From contig JBBQGV010000018.1 in NCBI GenBank assembly GCA_038323375.1, positions 7,627 through 71,626 of the forward strand: a stretch of DNA of 64,000 bases, in the 5' to 3' direction. Below, piece after piece: positions 1 through 8,870 of this stretch. The notes below the pieces were generated by a model. It searched no databases and was not told where the DNA came from. It saw nothing but the letters and a program-made list of their open reading frames with translations. The position numbers were made by a program, and so were the translations under genes. Position 1 is the stretch's first letter. Each line of letters begins with the position of its first letter. This stretch comes from JABWAJ01 sp038323375. GTDB taxonomy: Bacteria; Bacteroidota; Bacteroidia; Chitinophagales; Saprospiraceae.

Positions 1-590
1 ATGTACCCAAAAGTATCGTAGTGGCATCCGATGATCGTATTGCACCGAATGAAATCACTTGCAATCAAGGCATCCGCGTAATCCATTGTAAAATTACCGC
101 CAATGGGCAATATAGCAAAGTCGAGCGAAGGGCAAGTCATTGGAATCAACTGCATGTCCATCGTCAGGGCCGTGTCACCGGCAAAATAGAAGGAACATTC
201 TTCATTCCACACAACAAACCCGCCGGGGTTACCCCCATACGAACCATCCGGAAGCATGCTTGAATGCACCGCATTGACGTACTTGACCTTCCCGAAATCG
301 AAAGCCCACTTTCCGCCGTGGTTCATGGTATGCCCCTTCAACCCTTGTTTTTCATACCAGGTTACAATTTCATAGTTGGAAACAATGGGCGCGCCGGTGC
401 GCCGAGCAATCGCAGCGGCGTCGGCCACGTGGTCGCCGTGCCCGTGCGACAACAGGATGCAATCTGCAGGAATACGGTCTACCGCTATGGCGGCAGCCAG
501 TTCATTCATGCTGATGAACGGATCGAAAAGTAAGTGGCGCCCCATCGTTTCGATGCCGAAAGAAGAATGGCCGTAGTAGGTGATTTTCAT
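1..590 (-). CDS. UPF0173-type metal-dependent hydrolase (MBL fold), 3' end cut by window edge
   Basis: Read from the complement, an ATG at 588-590 opens a frame that stays open for 196 codons to the left edge, so the C-terminus (about 30 residues by family length) is outside the window. The protein begins MKITYYGHSSFGIE and has the metallo-beta-lactamase zinc motif HGHGDH (in SHGHGDHVAD), a later NPGGFVV and FAGDTAL segment, and near the edge IIGCHYDTFGY. These match the UPF0173/YtkL family, small cytosolic MBL-fold hydrolases without a well-defined substrate. It is divergent from fbp; the complement has a TATCTTTA box about 30 bases upstream of the ATG. The plus-strand frames here are shadows. 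Confidence 0.88.
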   Translation of the reverse strand, partial: MKITYYGHSSFGIETMGRHLLFDPFISMNELAAAIAVDRIPADCILLSHGHGDHVADAAAIARRTGAPIVSNYEIVTWYEKQGLKGHTMNHGGKWAFDFGKVKYVNAVHSSMLPDGSYGGNPGGFVVWNEECSFYFAGDTALTMDMQLIPMTCPSLDFAILPIGGNFTMDYADALIASDFIRCNTIIGCHYDTFGY

Positions 591-745
591 GTTTGTGCAC
601 TTTAATTAAAGCCCGTAAAGATAGCAGACCCGTTTTTTATTTACCAAGACACATTTTATCTTTATTTTCGCAGTTGGGTGCGACGCTGTTTTCACCACAA
701 CCAAATTACACTTTCTTAACCGGATACGACAACCTAACCAAATTT

Positions 746-1762
746 ATGAATCGAATTGTAACGCTGGATGAGTTCATCATCCGAAGACAAAAGGATTTTT
801 CTTTTGCCTCAGGCGAGCTGACCGGCTTGCTCCGCGACATTGGTGTTGCGGCCAAAATTGTCAACCGGGAAGTCAACAAGGCTGGACTCCTCAACATCCT
901 GGGGGTGGCTGACTCGCAAAACTCAACCGGCGACGTCGTTCAAAAACTCGATCTTTATGCCAACGACAAACTGATCGAATGCCTGAAAAACAGCGGAGAA
1001 TGTTGCGGTGTCGCTTCGGAAGAGTGCGAAGAGTTCATCGCCATTCCGCCTGTTGACGACAAACCTTCCAAATACGTTGTCGTGTTCGACCCGCTCGACG
1101 GCTCTTCCAATATTGACGTAAACGTTTCAGTCGGCACCATTTTTGGCATTTATCGCCGCGTGAGCGACCCGACAGGCCCCTGCGCCATCGAAGATTTTCT
1201 GCAGCCAGGCAACCAGTTAGTCGCCGCCGGATACGTGCTGTATGGCACGTCTACCCTGCTCGTCTACACCACCGGGCGCGGGGTGAACGGGTTCACGCTC
1301 GACCCAACCATCGGCGAGTTTTGTCTTTCTCACCAAAACATTCAGATTCCGGCTCGCGGCAATTATTATTCAGTCAACCAGGGTTACTACCTTAAATTTG
1401 ACCTCGAAATGCGCCGCTACATTGACCACTGCTCGGATATGAACCTGATGCTGCGGTACATTGGCTCGATGGTGTCGGATATTCATCGCATTCTTTTCCA
1501 GGGTGGGATCTTTTTGTACCCCAATACCCGCAAGTACCCGCAAGGAAAACTGCGCATCGTCTACGAATGCAACCCGTTGTCGTTCATCGTAGAACAAGCT
1601 GGCGGCAAGGCCATGACCTGCCAATTGGAACGAGTCCTTGATCTGGAAGTGAACCACCTGCACCAGCGCGCCACCATTGCCATGGGATCGCCGGATATGG
1701 TGGATGAGATGAAGGAGTTTGTGCAGCGGTATAGCGCGACACCGATTTTCGGAAAACGGTAG
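746..1762 (+). CDS. fbp: Class I fructose-1,6-bisphosphatase
   Basis: Hydrolyses fructose-1,6-bisphosphate to fructose-6-phosphate and phosphate in gluconeogenesis; cytosolic, metal dependent. The signature DPLDGSSNIDVNVSVGT (near residue 115) carries the metal-binding Asp residues, and the substrate-binding region with GGIFLYPNT and KLRIVYECNPLSFIVEQAGG is present. The frame is open from 593, but the ATG at 746 (MNRIVTLDEF) gives 338 residues, the normal family length, and the 51 extra upstream codons look like untranslated leader with a TATCTTTA box at about 656. The gene stands alone; the next genes are on the other strand. Confidence 0.95.
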   Translation: MNRIVTLDEFIIRRQKDFSFASGELTGLLRDIGVAAKIVNREVNKAGLLNILGVADSQNSTGDVVQKLDLYANDKLIECLKNSGECCGVASEECEEFIAIPPVDDKPSKYVVVFDPLDGSSNIDVNVSVGTIFGIYRRVSDPTGPCAIEDFLQPGNQLVAAGYVLYGTSTLLVYTTGRGVNGFTLDPTIGEFCLSHQNIQIPARGNYYSVNQGYYLKFDLEMRRYIDHCSDMNLMLRYIGSMVSDIHRILFQGGIFLYPNTRKYPQGKLRIVYECNPLSFIVEQAGGKAMTCQLERVLDLEVNHLHQRATIAMGSPDMVDEMKEFVQRYSATPIFGKR

Positions 1763-1787
1763 GATGGTTGAGCGTTCTTCGTTGAGC

Positions 1788-1860
1788 GTTGTTCGTTAAC
1801 GATTACTCCTGATCAAATTACGTCATCCCAACGAACAACCTACAACGCTTAACGAACAAC
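1788..1860. repeat. Intergenic inverted repeat downstream of fbp
   Basis: A perfect 12-base pair of arms, GTTGTTCGTTAA (1788-1799) and TTAACGAACAAC (1849-1860), encloses a 49-base loop. The flanks repeat the same words (GTTGAGCGTT, GTTCGTT) in imperfect form. It may form a hairpin in the fbp 3' UTR. No run of T follows, so it is not a classical terminator. Confidence 0.6.
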
Positions 1861-1884
1861 AAATAACCAGTAAATATTAACCAC

Positions 1885-2166
1885 TTATCCAAACTCACTC
1901 ACCGAAGAAAGATCGCCGCCAAAAGCGAAATACACCCCCATGGCCAGCAATGGCGCGAGGGTGGATACGATCATCAGGTAGTAGTACCAGCGCGGCACTT
2001 TGCTCCGTTCGATCAATTCTACGGCCAACGCCACCAGCAAAATCAGCAGACAGATTCCTGCAAAAATGCTACTGAGCACCAGCGCCAGGTAGCTGTTAAA
2101 TACCCAGATCAGCAAATAAACGACGACTTGCGCCAAAAATATTTCTATCAGCCTCCGATTGGTCAT
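1885..2166 (-). CDS. Small hypothetical integral membrane protein (3 TM)
   Basis: A 93-residue protein with three hydrophobic stretches (about residues 8-28, 29-50 and 62-83) separated by a short charged loop, ELIERSKVPRWYY. The N-terminus MTNRRLIEIF is positively charged, so a cytoplasmic N-terminus is likely. I do not recognise the family; similar small three-helix proteins are common in Bacteroidota. ATG at 2164-2166 with a GGGATG context. It is separate from the MscS gene upstream (about 150 bases, with a hairpin in between). Confidence 0.65.
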   Translation of the reverse strand: MTNRRLIEIFLAQVVVYLLIWVFNSYLALVLSSIFAGICLLILLVALAVELIERSKVPRWYYYLMIVSTLAPLLAMGVYFAFGGDLSSVSEFG

Positions 2167-2273
2167 CCCTGTAGTTCTTTTTTTATAATTTGATGAACAC
2201 TTTTTGACCCGCTATGTTAGGTCTTTGATTCGCAAAAATGCTAATGTTTTTTGTTTGTTTATACTTTATACAA

Positions 2274-2305
2274 GGTGCTTCCCTTTGGCGAAGCGCCTTT
2301 TTTTT
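2274..2305 (+). terminator. Rho-independent terminator-like hairpin
   Basis: GGTGCTTC (2274-2281) pairs with GAAGCGCC (2290-2297), one G-T pair included, with an 8-base loop, followed by eight T. The T run makes it a plus-strand terminator, yet the neighbouring genes on both sides are on the minus strand. The nearest plus gene is fbp, 500 bases upstream. Confidence 0.6.
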
Positions 2306-2319
2306 GTGCATCAAACCAA

Positions 2320-3135
2320 TCATCGTAAAACATAGCCATCCTGTTTTAACCGATCCACCACCTTGTTGATGGCATCGCTCTGCGTTTGTTGCCCCGAAAC
2401 CGTCGCGTCAAACGTATTGATCCAAAAATAAATATTTAGCTCTACGATACTCCCGGTGACTTGTCCGAGGACGACATTGGGCGGCCGCTCGTCGCCCAGA
2501 ACGCCGGGAACCGAATGAAGCGTCTCCAGAATAGAAGCCATAGCCTTTTGTAGATCAGCGTCGTAGTTCAACCCGACCTTAAATTGCTGGCGCAAAAAAC
2601 CATCAATGGTGAAATTGTAAATGGGCTGGCGCAAAATCAGACCATTGGGAACGAAAACATCTTTGCCGTCCAACGTTTTGATTTGGGTGTCGCGCAGGTT
2701 CATTCCTATAATTTTGCCTTCTACTCCGGCAACCTGAACCGTATCCCCCATCCGGTAAGGACGTTGAAAAGTCATCACCATCCCAGCCAAAAAGTTTTCG
2801 CCGATGTCTTTAAAAGCAAAGCCAATGATGAAAGCAGTTACGCCAGCGCCGGCTAAAAGGCTGGTCGCAGCACCTCCCAACCCCACGGCTTTGAAAGCGA
2901 TTAAAATACCGATAATGATCGGCAGATAACCTGTCATTCGCGAAACGAAATCTGCCATAAGCGGATCATCCGTGCGCTTGCGCAGCCTGTTTTTTGCAAT
3001 TTTCCGAAGGTTGACTGCGATAAAATAGAACACCAGCAGCGTTAGGATCGCTACGGCCAATCGCGGGAGTAAGGCAATGAAGCCGTCGTAATACGTGTAG
3101 AGGTGCTTCATAAGGTCGTTCCAAAATTTATCCAT
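2320..3135 (-). CDS. MscS-family small-conductance mechanosensitive channel
   Basis: An inner-membrane channel that opens on membrane tension to release osmolytes. The 271-residue protein has TM segments near residues 18-40, 62-82 and the pore helix TM3, where GGAATSLLAGAGVTAFIIGFAFKD shows the Gly/Ala packing pattern of MscS; this is followed by the beta domain (MGDTVQVAGVEGKIIGMNLRDTQI) and the alpha/beta C-terminal cage. The ATG at 3133-3135 (MDKFWNDL) is preferred over a TTG nine codons upstream. It is divergent from the DUF4956 gene across 60 bases. Confidence 0.92.
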   Translation of the reverse strand: MDKFWNDLMKHLYTYYDGFIALLPRLAVAILTLLVFYFIAVNLRKIAKNRLRKRTDDPLMADFVSRMTGYLPIIIGILIAFKAVGLGGAATSLLAGAGVTAFIIGFAFKDIGENFLAGMVMTFQRPYRMGDTVQVAGVEGKIIGMNLRDTQIKTLDGKDVFVPNGLILRQPIYNFTIDGFLRQQFKVGLNYDADLQKAMASILETLHSVPGVLGDERPPNVVLGQVTGSIVELNIYFWINTFDATVSGQQTQSDAINKVVDRLKQDGYVLR

Positions 3136-3195
3136 AAGTGTGATTTTTAGTGAAGATAACAAATACCTTTACCTGCGCCTAAACGCAAGTCAGAA

Positions 3196-3882
3196 ATGGA
3201 TCTATTACAGGAACTTCAAGAAAAATACATTCAGGAATTCGCCAACAATGTTCCGTTTGGCGAATTTCTACTCAATATCCTCATCACGGCAGCGCTGGCC
3301 TCCTTATTGCGCCTTTTTTATGTTCGCTTTGGCCAGACACTCTCCAACCGGCGCAAATTTGCAGCCAATTTCCTGCCGCTGGCTTTAGGAACCCTGCTCA
3401 TCATCATGATCGTCAAATCGTCTATCGCTTTGTCTCTGGGTTTAGTTGGAGCATTGTCCATCGTGCGCTTCCGGGCGGCCATCAAAGATCCGGAGGAACT
3501 GACTTACCTCTTCATCGCCATCGGAATCGGGCTGGCAGGCGGCGCCAATCAGCCTGTGCTGGCGGTGGTCACGTTCAGCATCATCGTGGCCTTGTTGTTC
3601 CTCAGCCTGAAAATTGCAGGCAAAGGGGCAGCCCGGCGTGAAGGCGCTTATTTTATCCACATTCGTACCGAGTTGGACAGCGTGCAAACGGTTTCAAAAA
3701 TCCTGACAGATGCCCTGCCTTATGTGGATCTGAAACGAATGCATGCACCCGGAAAAGGATTGGAACTTTCTTTTCTCTGCAAATTTGATTCGCTGGAACA
3801 ATTAGAACAAGTAAAAACAGAACTCCAGACCCTTTCTCCGGGGAGTACACTTTCCGTCGTTGAGCAACCCGATCTGGCATGA
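3196..3882 (+). CDS. DUF4956 family membrane protein
   Basis: A 228-residue protein with about four TM helices: residues 22-40, 53-72, 73-90 and 106-140. The DUF4956 core SLGLVGALSIVRFRAAIKD followed by DPEELTYLFIAIGIGLAGG is present, and a soluble C-terminal ferredoxin-like domain begins near residue 150. Function is unknown. In many genomes DUF4956 genes sit beside CotH kinases and VTC-type polyphosphate polymerases (family knowledge); here the stop overlaps the CotH start by four bases (ATGA), so the two are co-translated, but no VTC gene is present. A TACCTTTA box at 3164-3171 is a plausible -7 element. Confidence 0.9.
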   Translation: MDLLQELQEKYIQEFANNVPFGEFLLNILITAALASLLRLFYVRFGQTLSNRRKFAANFLPLALGTLLIIMIVKSSIALSLGLVGALSIVRFRAAIKDPEELTYLFIAIGIGLAGGANQPVLAVVTFSIIVALLFLSLKIAGKGAARREGAYFIHIRTELDSVQTVSKILTDALPYVDLKRMHAPGKGLELSFLCKFDSLEQLEQVKTELQTLSPGSTLSVVEQPDLA

Positions 3883-6800
3883 TTCTTTCCGATAAATACC
3901 GCTCCAAACGCCGCCGGCAGGAAAAACGGGTGCTGGCTATTGCCGGGCTGTTGTTGTTTGTTGCCGGGTTGATTTATGTTGTCGTTCAGGCGGTCAACAG
4001 CAGCCAGGTCTCCTCGCCAAACCGGGTTTATTGCGATGCAGAAACGGTGCGTGGTAAACATTTCAAGGGACACGGCGGCCTATTTTCAAACAGCGCCAAC
4101 CAAAGTCCGGAACGCGCGCGCTCCGGTGGTCATTCCTGCAAGGTGCCCAAAGGCGAAGGCATCCAGTTCGGTTTCGGCTACGAATGGCAAGGCGCTAAGG
4201 CCGGCGAACTTTTCACCGTTTCGGTATGGCGTTTTAAGAACCCCGGCAACGAGGGCAGTTTGGTGGTTCGAGCGGATGACGCACTCTATTTTGAAGCAAA
4301 CACCCCCGTGGAAATGGATGGCCAGGGTTGGGAAAAATTGGAAATCCGTTTTCACATCCCATACAACAAGCCGGTAGACAAAGTAAGGGTCTACGTTTAT
4401 GCCAGCGGACAAAAAGCCATCTTTTTTGACGACTTATTGATGGAAAAAACGGCAACGCTCCCCGAAGGCCATTTCCGTCCGGAGGCGTTGCACCTTCAAA
4501 TTTCAGATAAAGCCATGGCAACCCTGCGCGAAAAGCGCGAAGCCGCCCTTCGCAACGGCGTACTCGAAAATAGCGACGACGGATGGGTAGGTGGCAGAAT
4601 TATGGACAGTGCAGGCGTTGAAATCCCGGTGAACCTGCGCCTGAAAGGTGACCGATTGGAACACATAGAAGGCGAAAAATGGTCGTTCCGCCTGCGCGTC
4701 AAAGCGCCAAATGCATGGAAAAGAATGATTTCTTTTTCGGTGCATACGCCTGCGGCACGTTATTTCCTGCACGAATGGCTTTTGCACCGATTTTGGGAAA
4801 AAGAGGGGTTGCTGACCACCCGCTATGATTTCATCGAGTTGTTCCTGAACGGAAAATCGCTCGGGATTTATGCCTACGAAGAACATTTTGAAAAAGAACT
4901 GCCCGAATTCCGGCAACGGCGGGAAGGCCCCATTGTAAAACTCAACGAAGACGGCTTCTGGGCGGGAATCGAGCGGCAGCTGAACCACCACGGCTACACG
5001 CGTTCCGAAGCCGCACATACCATCATGGAAAAAGAAAATGCCGACATTGGCACTTTCCGGGAGGACAAGATCGCTGGCGCCCCTACCCTTTCCAAACAAT
5101 ACGAACAGGCTCGTGAACTGCTCCACCAGTTTCAGTTTGGGCTGAAGCCCCCCGCCGACATTTTCGACCTCGAACGCTTGGCGAAATTCTATGCCATCAG
5201 CGATGTCCTGAGTGCCTACCACGGCATCATCTGGCACAACCAGCGCTTCTATTACAATCCGGTGACCAGCCGTTTAGAGCCTATCGGTTTCGATGGCTAC
5301 GATGGCACGCCGAACCGACAATACACCTTCCTGGGTCAGGGCGCGCTTGATCCGGCGACCATGGACGCCCGAACAGCCTTTGCCTATTTATTTCAGGATG
5401 AGGTATTTGTAGCAAAATACATTCACTACCTATATCAATTTACCTCATCCGCTTATTTGGATCATTTTTTAGATGAAAACGCGGCAGGCTGGGCGCCCCG
5501 CCTGCAATGGCTACAGATGGAATTTCCGGATTACCAGCCCGATCTGTCTAAAATTGTGGAACAGGCCGCTTATCTGCACTCTTTGATTTTGCCTTTTTCG
5601 GAAGGGAGTCTAAAAACTTTTACACAGAGAACTGCCGGTGGCAAAAAACAAGTCCTGGTCGGCAATGCGCATAGTTTGCCCATTCAGGTCACCGGCTATG
5701 GTTATGGCTCTCAAAAGCAAGCGGCTGCTTTGAATGTGATGTTGCCGGGCCAGTCGCCACGCTATTTGCTGAGCCGCATCCAGCGCGACGCTGCCGTCAG
5801 CGACCTGAACAGCGTACGGTTTTTGTACCAGTTCGCAGCGCAATTCCAGAGCATCCGGCACTACGAAACCCTGGATCTGCCGGTGGCTGCCACGCATCTT
5901 TTTTTCAAGATTCCAGGTGTGGATTCTGCCTTCAGCGCCCCCGTTTCTAAATGGAAAAGACCGGAAAACGGCACAACAGCGCAGCGCTTGTTCGCCAAGG
6001 CGAAGCCTGTGAGCAATACTTACTGGGTGGTGGAAGGCAAAACCATCCGTTTTCGCCCGGGCGCACACCGCATCGCTTCGGATGTAATCATTCCCGAAGG
6101 GTTTGATGTGTTTTTTGGCGGTGGCGTGACGCTTGATTTGGTCAACAAAGCCAGATTTATCTCGCGTTCGCCGGTGCAAATGATTGGTTCGGAAGATGCC
6201 CCGATAAAAATTCACTCCTCCGACCGGAGCGCACAGGGGTTTACAGTGTTGCAGGCCGGGGCGCGCTCTATCCTGAAACACGTTGTTTTTGAAGACCTGA
6301 ATACCCTTAGAGAAGATAGTTGGATCTTAACCGGCGCTGTAAATTTTTACGAATCAGAGGTGCATTTCTACCGCTGCGTTTTCCATAGAAACCACTGTGA
6401 AGACGCGCTAAACGTCATTCGCGCTTCTTATAAAATGGATTATTGTCGGTTTGTTGAAACGCATTACGACGCGTTCGACAACGATTTTTGCAAAGGTGAA
6501 ATCAACAATACGACTTTCCTGGACATCGGCAACGACGCCATGGATTTTTCGGGTAGTATCGTCACCATTCGCGATTGCAAAGCCACCCGTTGCACCGACA
6601 AAGGCATCAGCGTGGGAGAAGAAAGTGACGTGACCGTACTAAACGCTATTATAGAAAACGCAAATATCGGCGTGGCATCCAAGGATTTATCCACCCTCTA
6701 CATCCGCGACATCACCCTCAAAAACTGCGAACAGGGTTTTGCTGCCTATCAAAAAAAACCGGAGTTTGGCGGCGCGCACATCGTGGTGGAAAGTTATAAA

Positions 6801-6890
6801 GCAGAAGGCGTGCGACGGCTGTATGCGATTTCAAAGGGGTGTAGTTTGCAGTTGGGGGGGCAGCGAATATTGGGGGAGGGGCAGAAATGA
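3879..6890 (+). CDS. CotH-family kinase with N-terminal jelly-roll and C-terminal beta-helix
   Basis: A 1003-residue envelope protein. The N-terminus is basic (RSKRRRQEKR) followed by one TM helix (about residues 19-37), so the rest is probably outside the cytoplasm. Residues about 45-190 look like a carbohydrate-binding jelly-roll. The CotH spore-coat-kinase-like domain spans about 230-560: NLRLKGDRLEHIEG, LFLNGKSLGIYAYEEHF, WHNQRFYYNP and PIGFDGYDG correspond to the CotH nucleotide- and metal-binding segments. After a linker, residues about 720-960 form short repeats typical of a right-handed parallel beta-helix (VIPEGFDVFFGGGVTLDL, then DAFDNDFCKGEINNTTFLDI). The partner is the overlapping DUF4956 gene. 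The phosphorylated target, if any, is unknown. Confidence 0.85.
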   Translation: MILSDKYRSKRRRQEKRVLAIAGLLLFVAGLIYVVVQAVNSSQVSSPNRVYCDAETVRGKHFKGHGGLFSNSANQSPERARSGGHSCKVPKGEGIQFGFGYEWQGAKAGELFTVSVWRFKNPGNEGSLVVRADDALYFEANTPVEMDGQGWEKLEIRFHIPYNKPVDKVRVYVYASGQKAIFFDDLLMEKTATLPEGHFRPEALHLQISDKAMATLREKREAALRNGVLENSDDGWVGGRIMDSAGVEIPVNLRLKGDRLEHIEGEKWSFRLRVKAPNAWKRMISFSVHTPAARYFLHEWLLHRFWEKEGLLTTRYDFIELFLNGKSLGIYAYEEHFEKELPEFRQRREGPIVKLNEDGFWAGIERQLNHHGYTRSEAAHTIMEKENADIGTFREDKIAGAPTLSKQYEQARELLHQFQFGLKPPADIFDLERLAKFYAISDVLSAYHGIIWHNQRFYYNPVTSRLEPIGFDGYDGTPNRQYTFLGQGALDPATMDARTAFAYLFQDEVFVAKYIHYLYQFTSSAYLDHFLDENAAGWAPRLQWLQMEFPDYQPDLSKIVEQAAYLHSLILPFSEGSLKTFTQRTAGGKKQVLVGNAHSLPIQVTGYGYGSQKQAAALNVMLPGQSPRYLLSRIQRDAAVSDLNSVRFLYQFAAQFQSIRHYETLDLPVAATHLFFKIPGVDSAFSAPVSKWKRPENGTTAQRLFAKAKPVSNTYWVVEGKTIRFRPGAHRIASDVIIPEGFDVFFGGGVTLDLVNKARFISRSPVQMIGSEDAPIKIHSSDRSAQGFTVLQAGARSILKHVVFEDLNTLREDSWILTGAVNFYESEVHFYRCVFHRNHCEDALNVIRASYKMDYCRFVETHYDAFDNDFCKGEINNTTFLDIGNDAMDFSGSIVTIRDCKATRCTDKGISVGEESDVTVLNAIIENANIGVASKDLSTLYIRDITLKNCEQGFAAYQKKPEFGGAHIVVESYKAEGVRRLYAISKGCSLQLGGQRILGEGQK

Positions 6891-7109
6891 TGCGCTTGTT
6901 ATTTCGCCCCAATAATTGATGGTCAATTAGTTATCTAAAGTTGAAGTTTGTATTGTGCTTTCGGGTAGATCAAGAAAATTTGAAATTTGAAACATACGAA
7001 GTGCAAAATTTGGATCGCGATACCCCTGCACCTCAACATGAACCAGACACCAATGTTCCTCTCCATTTTTTAACCAAACCCGAAACAGTTTGTCTGCATG
7101 ACGCCTTGC

Positions 7110-7628
7110 TCACACCATCTTCTCCAACGTATTCAAATTCCGAACGGTCACGCTGCTTTTGTACTTCGCCTTTGCGCTGGCTTTTGAAAAAGGCGTGTCG
7201 GTGCTTTGGCCGATGAGGACTTTCCAGTAAATCACGTTGTTGCCAGCCATGATGTTGGCAGATTCTTCGCCCAAGGTGGCCGCAATGGCCCGGATCTCCT
7301 CAAAAACAGCCGGCTTGTCAATAAAAATAACATAGGCGTGGTGGCCTTCGTCCCGCGTCATTGGGTATTGAGCAATGATATCCGCCAGGTCGTCAAACGG
7401 GTATAACAAGACGTAAGCGTGGTAATGAAAGGTTTCCGAAAGCGCCTTTTCCAATAGGGGCTTTAGCTCTCCGTGTGCTTTCGGGGATTCAAAAACGACG
7501 TTTCCAGTTTGCAAATATATTTTAACTTCTTGGAAACCAATCTCTTCAAACATAGATTTCAAGTCGGCCATTTTGATGCGAATGTTCCCGACGTTGATGC
7601 CCCGTAGAAATGCGATGTATTTGGCCAT
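7110..7628 (-). CDS. DUF1697 domain protein
   Basis: A 172-residue soluble protein starting MAKYIAFLRGINVG, the defining N-terminus of DUF1697, with MADLKSMFEEIGFQEVKIYL and the conserved QTGNVVFES. Full length for the family. Function is unknown. The preceding 218 bases (6891-7109) between CotH and this gene carry no supported gene. It is divergent from terC. Confidence 0.9.
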   Translation of the reverse strand: MAKYIAFLRGINVGNIRIKMADLKSMFEEIGFQEVKIYLQTGNVVFESPKAHGELKPLLEKALSETFHYHAYVLLYPFDDLADIIAQYPMTRDEGHHAYVIFIDKPAVFEEIRAIAATLGEESANIMAGNNVIYWKVLIGQSTDTPFSKASAKAKYKSSVTVRNLNTLEKMV

Positions 7629-7781
7629 AGCTGATTTGATGAGTACCTATTTCTCTGAAATATTCCACAAAATTACCATCGCCGTCCAGATAGTCTAACT
7701 TCTCTCTACTATTCTCTATCATCTTTCTACTCTTTTCCGTAACCTTGCATTTCAAAAATCAACTTAAGAAATCCTGCTTTT

Positions 7782-8642
7782 ATGGAATTTGTACTACCCG
7801 ACTTCGCCAGCGCAGAAATGTGGATCAGCCTGCTGACGCTGACCTTTCTGGAAATCGTACTGGGCATTGACAACATCATTTTTATCTCCATTTCAGCGGG
7901 CAAGCTGCCTGAAAATGAACGCCCCAGAGCCACCAACATCGGTTTGATTTTAGCCATGGTGTTGCGCATTGTGCTGCTGTTGGGCGTATCGGTGCTGGTG
8001 GCGATGAAGGAACCCTGGTTTGAAATCAATGCATCCTGGATTACGGGAGGGTTTTCCGGCCAAAGCCTGATTCTGCTTGCTGGCGGTATTTTCCTGCTGT
8101 ATAAAAGCACCACAGAAATCGGCCATAAATTAGAGGGTGTGGATCACACGGCGGTAGAAACCGAAGTGAGCAAAAAAAGTGCAAAAGCAGCATTTAGCAA
8201 TGTGATCATCCAGATTACGGTCATCAACATTGTCTTTTCTTTCGACTCCATCCTCACCGCCATCGGCATGACCAACGGCCTGTATGGCGCATTAGCCATC
8301 ATGATTTTTGCCGTTGTTTTATCGGTTTTGATCATGATGCTTTTCGCAACGCCGGTGGGCAATTTTGTCAACAAACACCCCACTATCCAAATGCTGGGTC
8401 TGGCATTTTTGATCCTGATCGGCTTTATGCTGATTGCGGAAGGCGCCCACTTAGCCCATTTGTCTATCGCAGGTTCAGAGGTTGGCACAGTGCCCAAGGG
8501 CTACCTTTATTTTGCCATTGCTTTTTCGTTGCTGGTAGAATTCCTGAATTTGCGCATGCGCCGCAAAGCCCGCCCGGTGCAATTGCACGGTATTTCTGAA
8601 GATGCGGTGAAGGAGGGATATTTGGAAGAACAAGGGAAGTAG
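7782..8642 (+). CDS. TerC family integral membrane protein
   Basis: 286 residues, seven to eight TM helices. The TerC signature FLEIVLGIDNIIFISI with an intramembrane Asp lies near residue 30, and the second half repeats the pattern in VFSFDSILTAIGMTNG (about residue 153). TerC/Alx proteins are linked to tellurite resistance and to manganese export and metallation of secreted proteins (family knowledge). Starts at ATG 7782; TAACCTTG upstream resembles a -7 element. The stop codon lies at the edge of the palindromic repeat cluster that follows. Confidence 0.9.
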   Translation: MEFVLPDFASAEMWISLLTLTFLEIVLGIDNIIFISISAGKLPENERPRATNIGLILAMVLRIVLLLGVSVLVAMKEPWFEINASWITGGFSGQSLILLAGGIFLLYKSTTEIGHKLEGVDHTAVETEVSKKSAKAAFSNVIIQITVINIVFSFDSILTAIGMTNGLYGALAIMIFAVVLSVLIMMLFATPVGNFVNKHPTIQMLGLAFLILIGFMLIAEGAHLAHLSIAGSEVGTVPKGYLYFAIAFSLLVEFLNLRMRRKARPVQLHGISEDAVKEGYLEEQGK

Positions 8643-8775
8643 CGTCACGCTTCGTCCCATCGGGACGCAATGCCGGGATGATTGGGGCTACCGGCATTGC
8701 GTCCCGATGGGACGTGCCGTTCTGGCGTCATGACGCGCTACCGGCATTGCGTCCCGATGTGACGAAGCGTGACGC
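8642..8775. repeat. Palindromic repeat cluster flanked by 35-base inverted arms
   Basis: The left arm (8642-8676) and right arm (8741-8775) are inverted copies of each other with one mismatch in 35. A third, direct copy of the core CCGGCATTGCGTCCCGATGG lies at 8691-8714. Each core contains the small palindrome CGTCCC-GAT-GGGACG. The cluster starts at the last base of the terC stop codon. This resembles REP/BIME-type elements; I see no coding frame in it. Confidence 0.8.
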
Positions 8776-8802
8776 CCGTTCTTTGGGTCTTGTGTACATA
8801 CC

Positions 8803-8828
8803 ATAGGTTTCTAAAGCCTTATAGGTTT
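8803..8828. repeat. TTATAGGTTT word repeat
   Basis: ATAGGTTT is followed by CTAAAGCC and then TTATAGGTTT. The second word with its flank (TTATAGGTTTGCCTGC) nearly matches 25261-25276 (TTATAGGTTTGTCTGC), the right arm of the hairpin between the yigZ-type gene and rfbD. A short dispersed motif. Confidence 0.45.
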
Positions 8829-8832
8829 GCCT

Positions 8833-8866
8833 GCCATAACGCAGCTATAGAACTATAAAGACAGCC
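8833..8866 (-). repeat. Fragment of the dispersed ~145-bp element
   Basis: The sequence ATAACGCAGCTATAGAACTATAAAGACAGCC is the complement of the left end of the element found whole at 12181-12325, 20200-20339 and 33895-34038 (GTCTTTATAGTCCGATAGCTGCGTTA, with two to three mismatches). Only about 34 bases of the left end remain, ending four bases before the GT39 stop codon. Confidence 0.7.
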
Positions 8867-8870
8867 CTAT

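Noticed and set aside
593..745. Longer N-terminus for fbp
   Set aside because: The first 51 codons add nothing seen in FBPases and contain promoter-like sequence; the ATG at 746 gives the family length.
6941..7216. 91-codon plus-strand frame between CotH and DUF1697
   Set aside because: It overlaps the DUF1697 C-terminus on the other strand, has no recognisable domain and its composition is that of a shadow frame.
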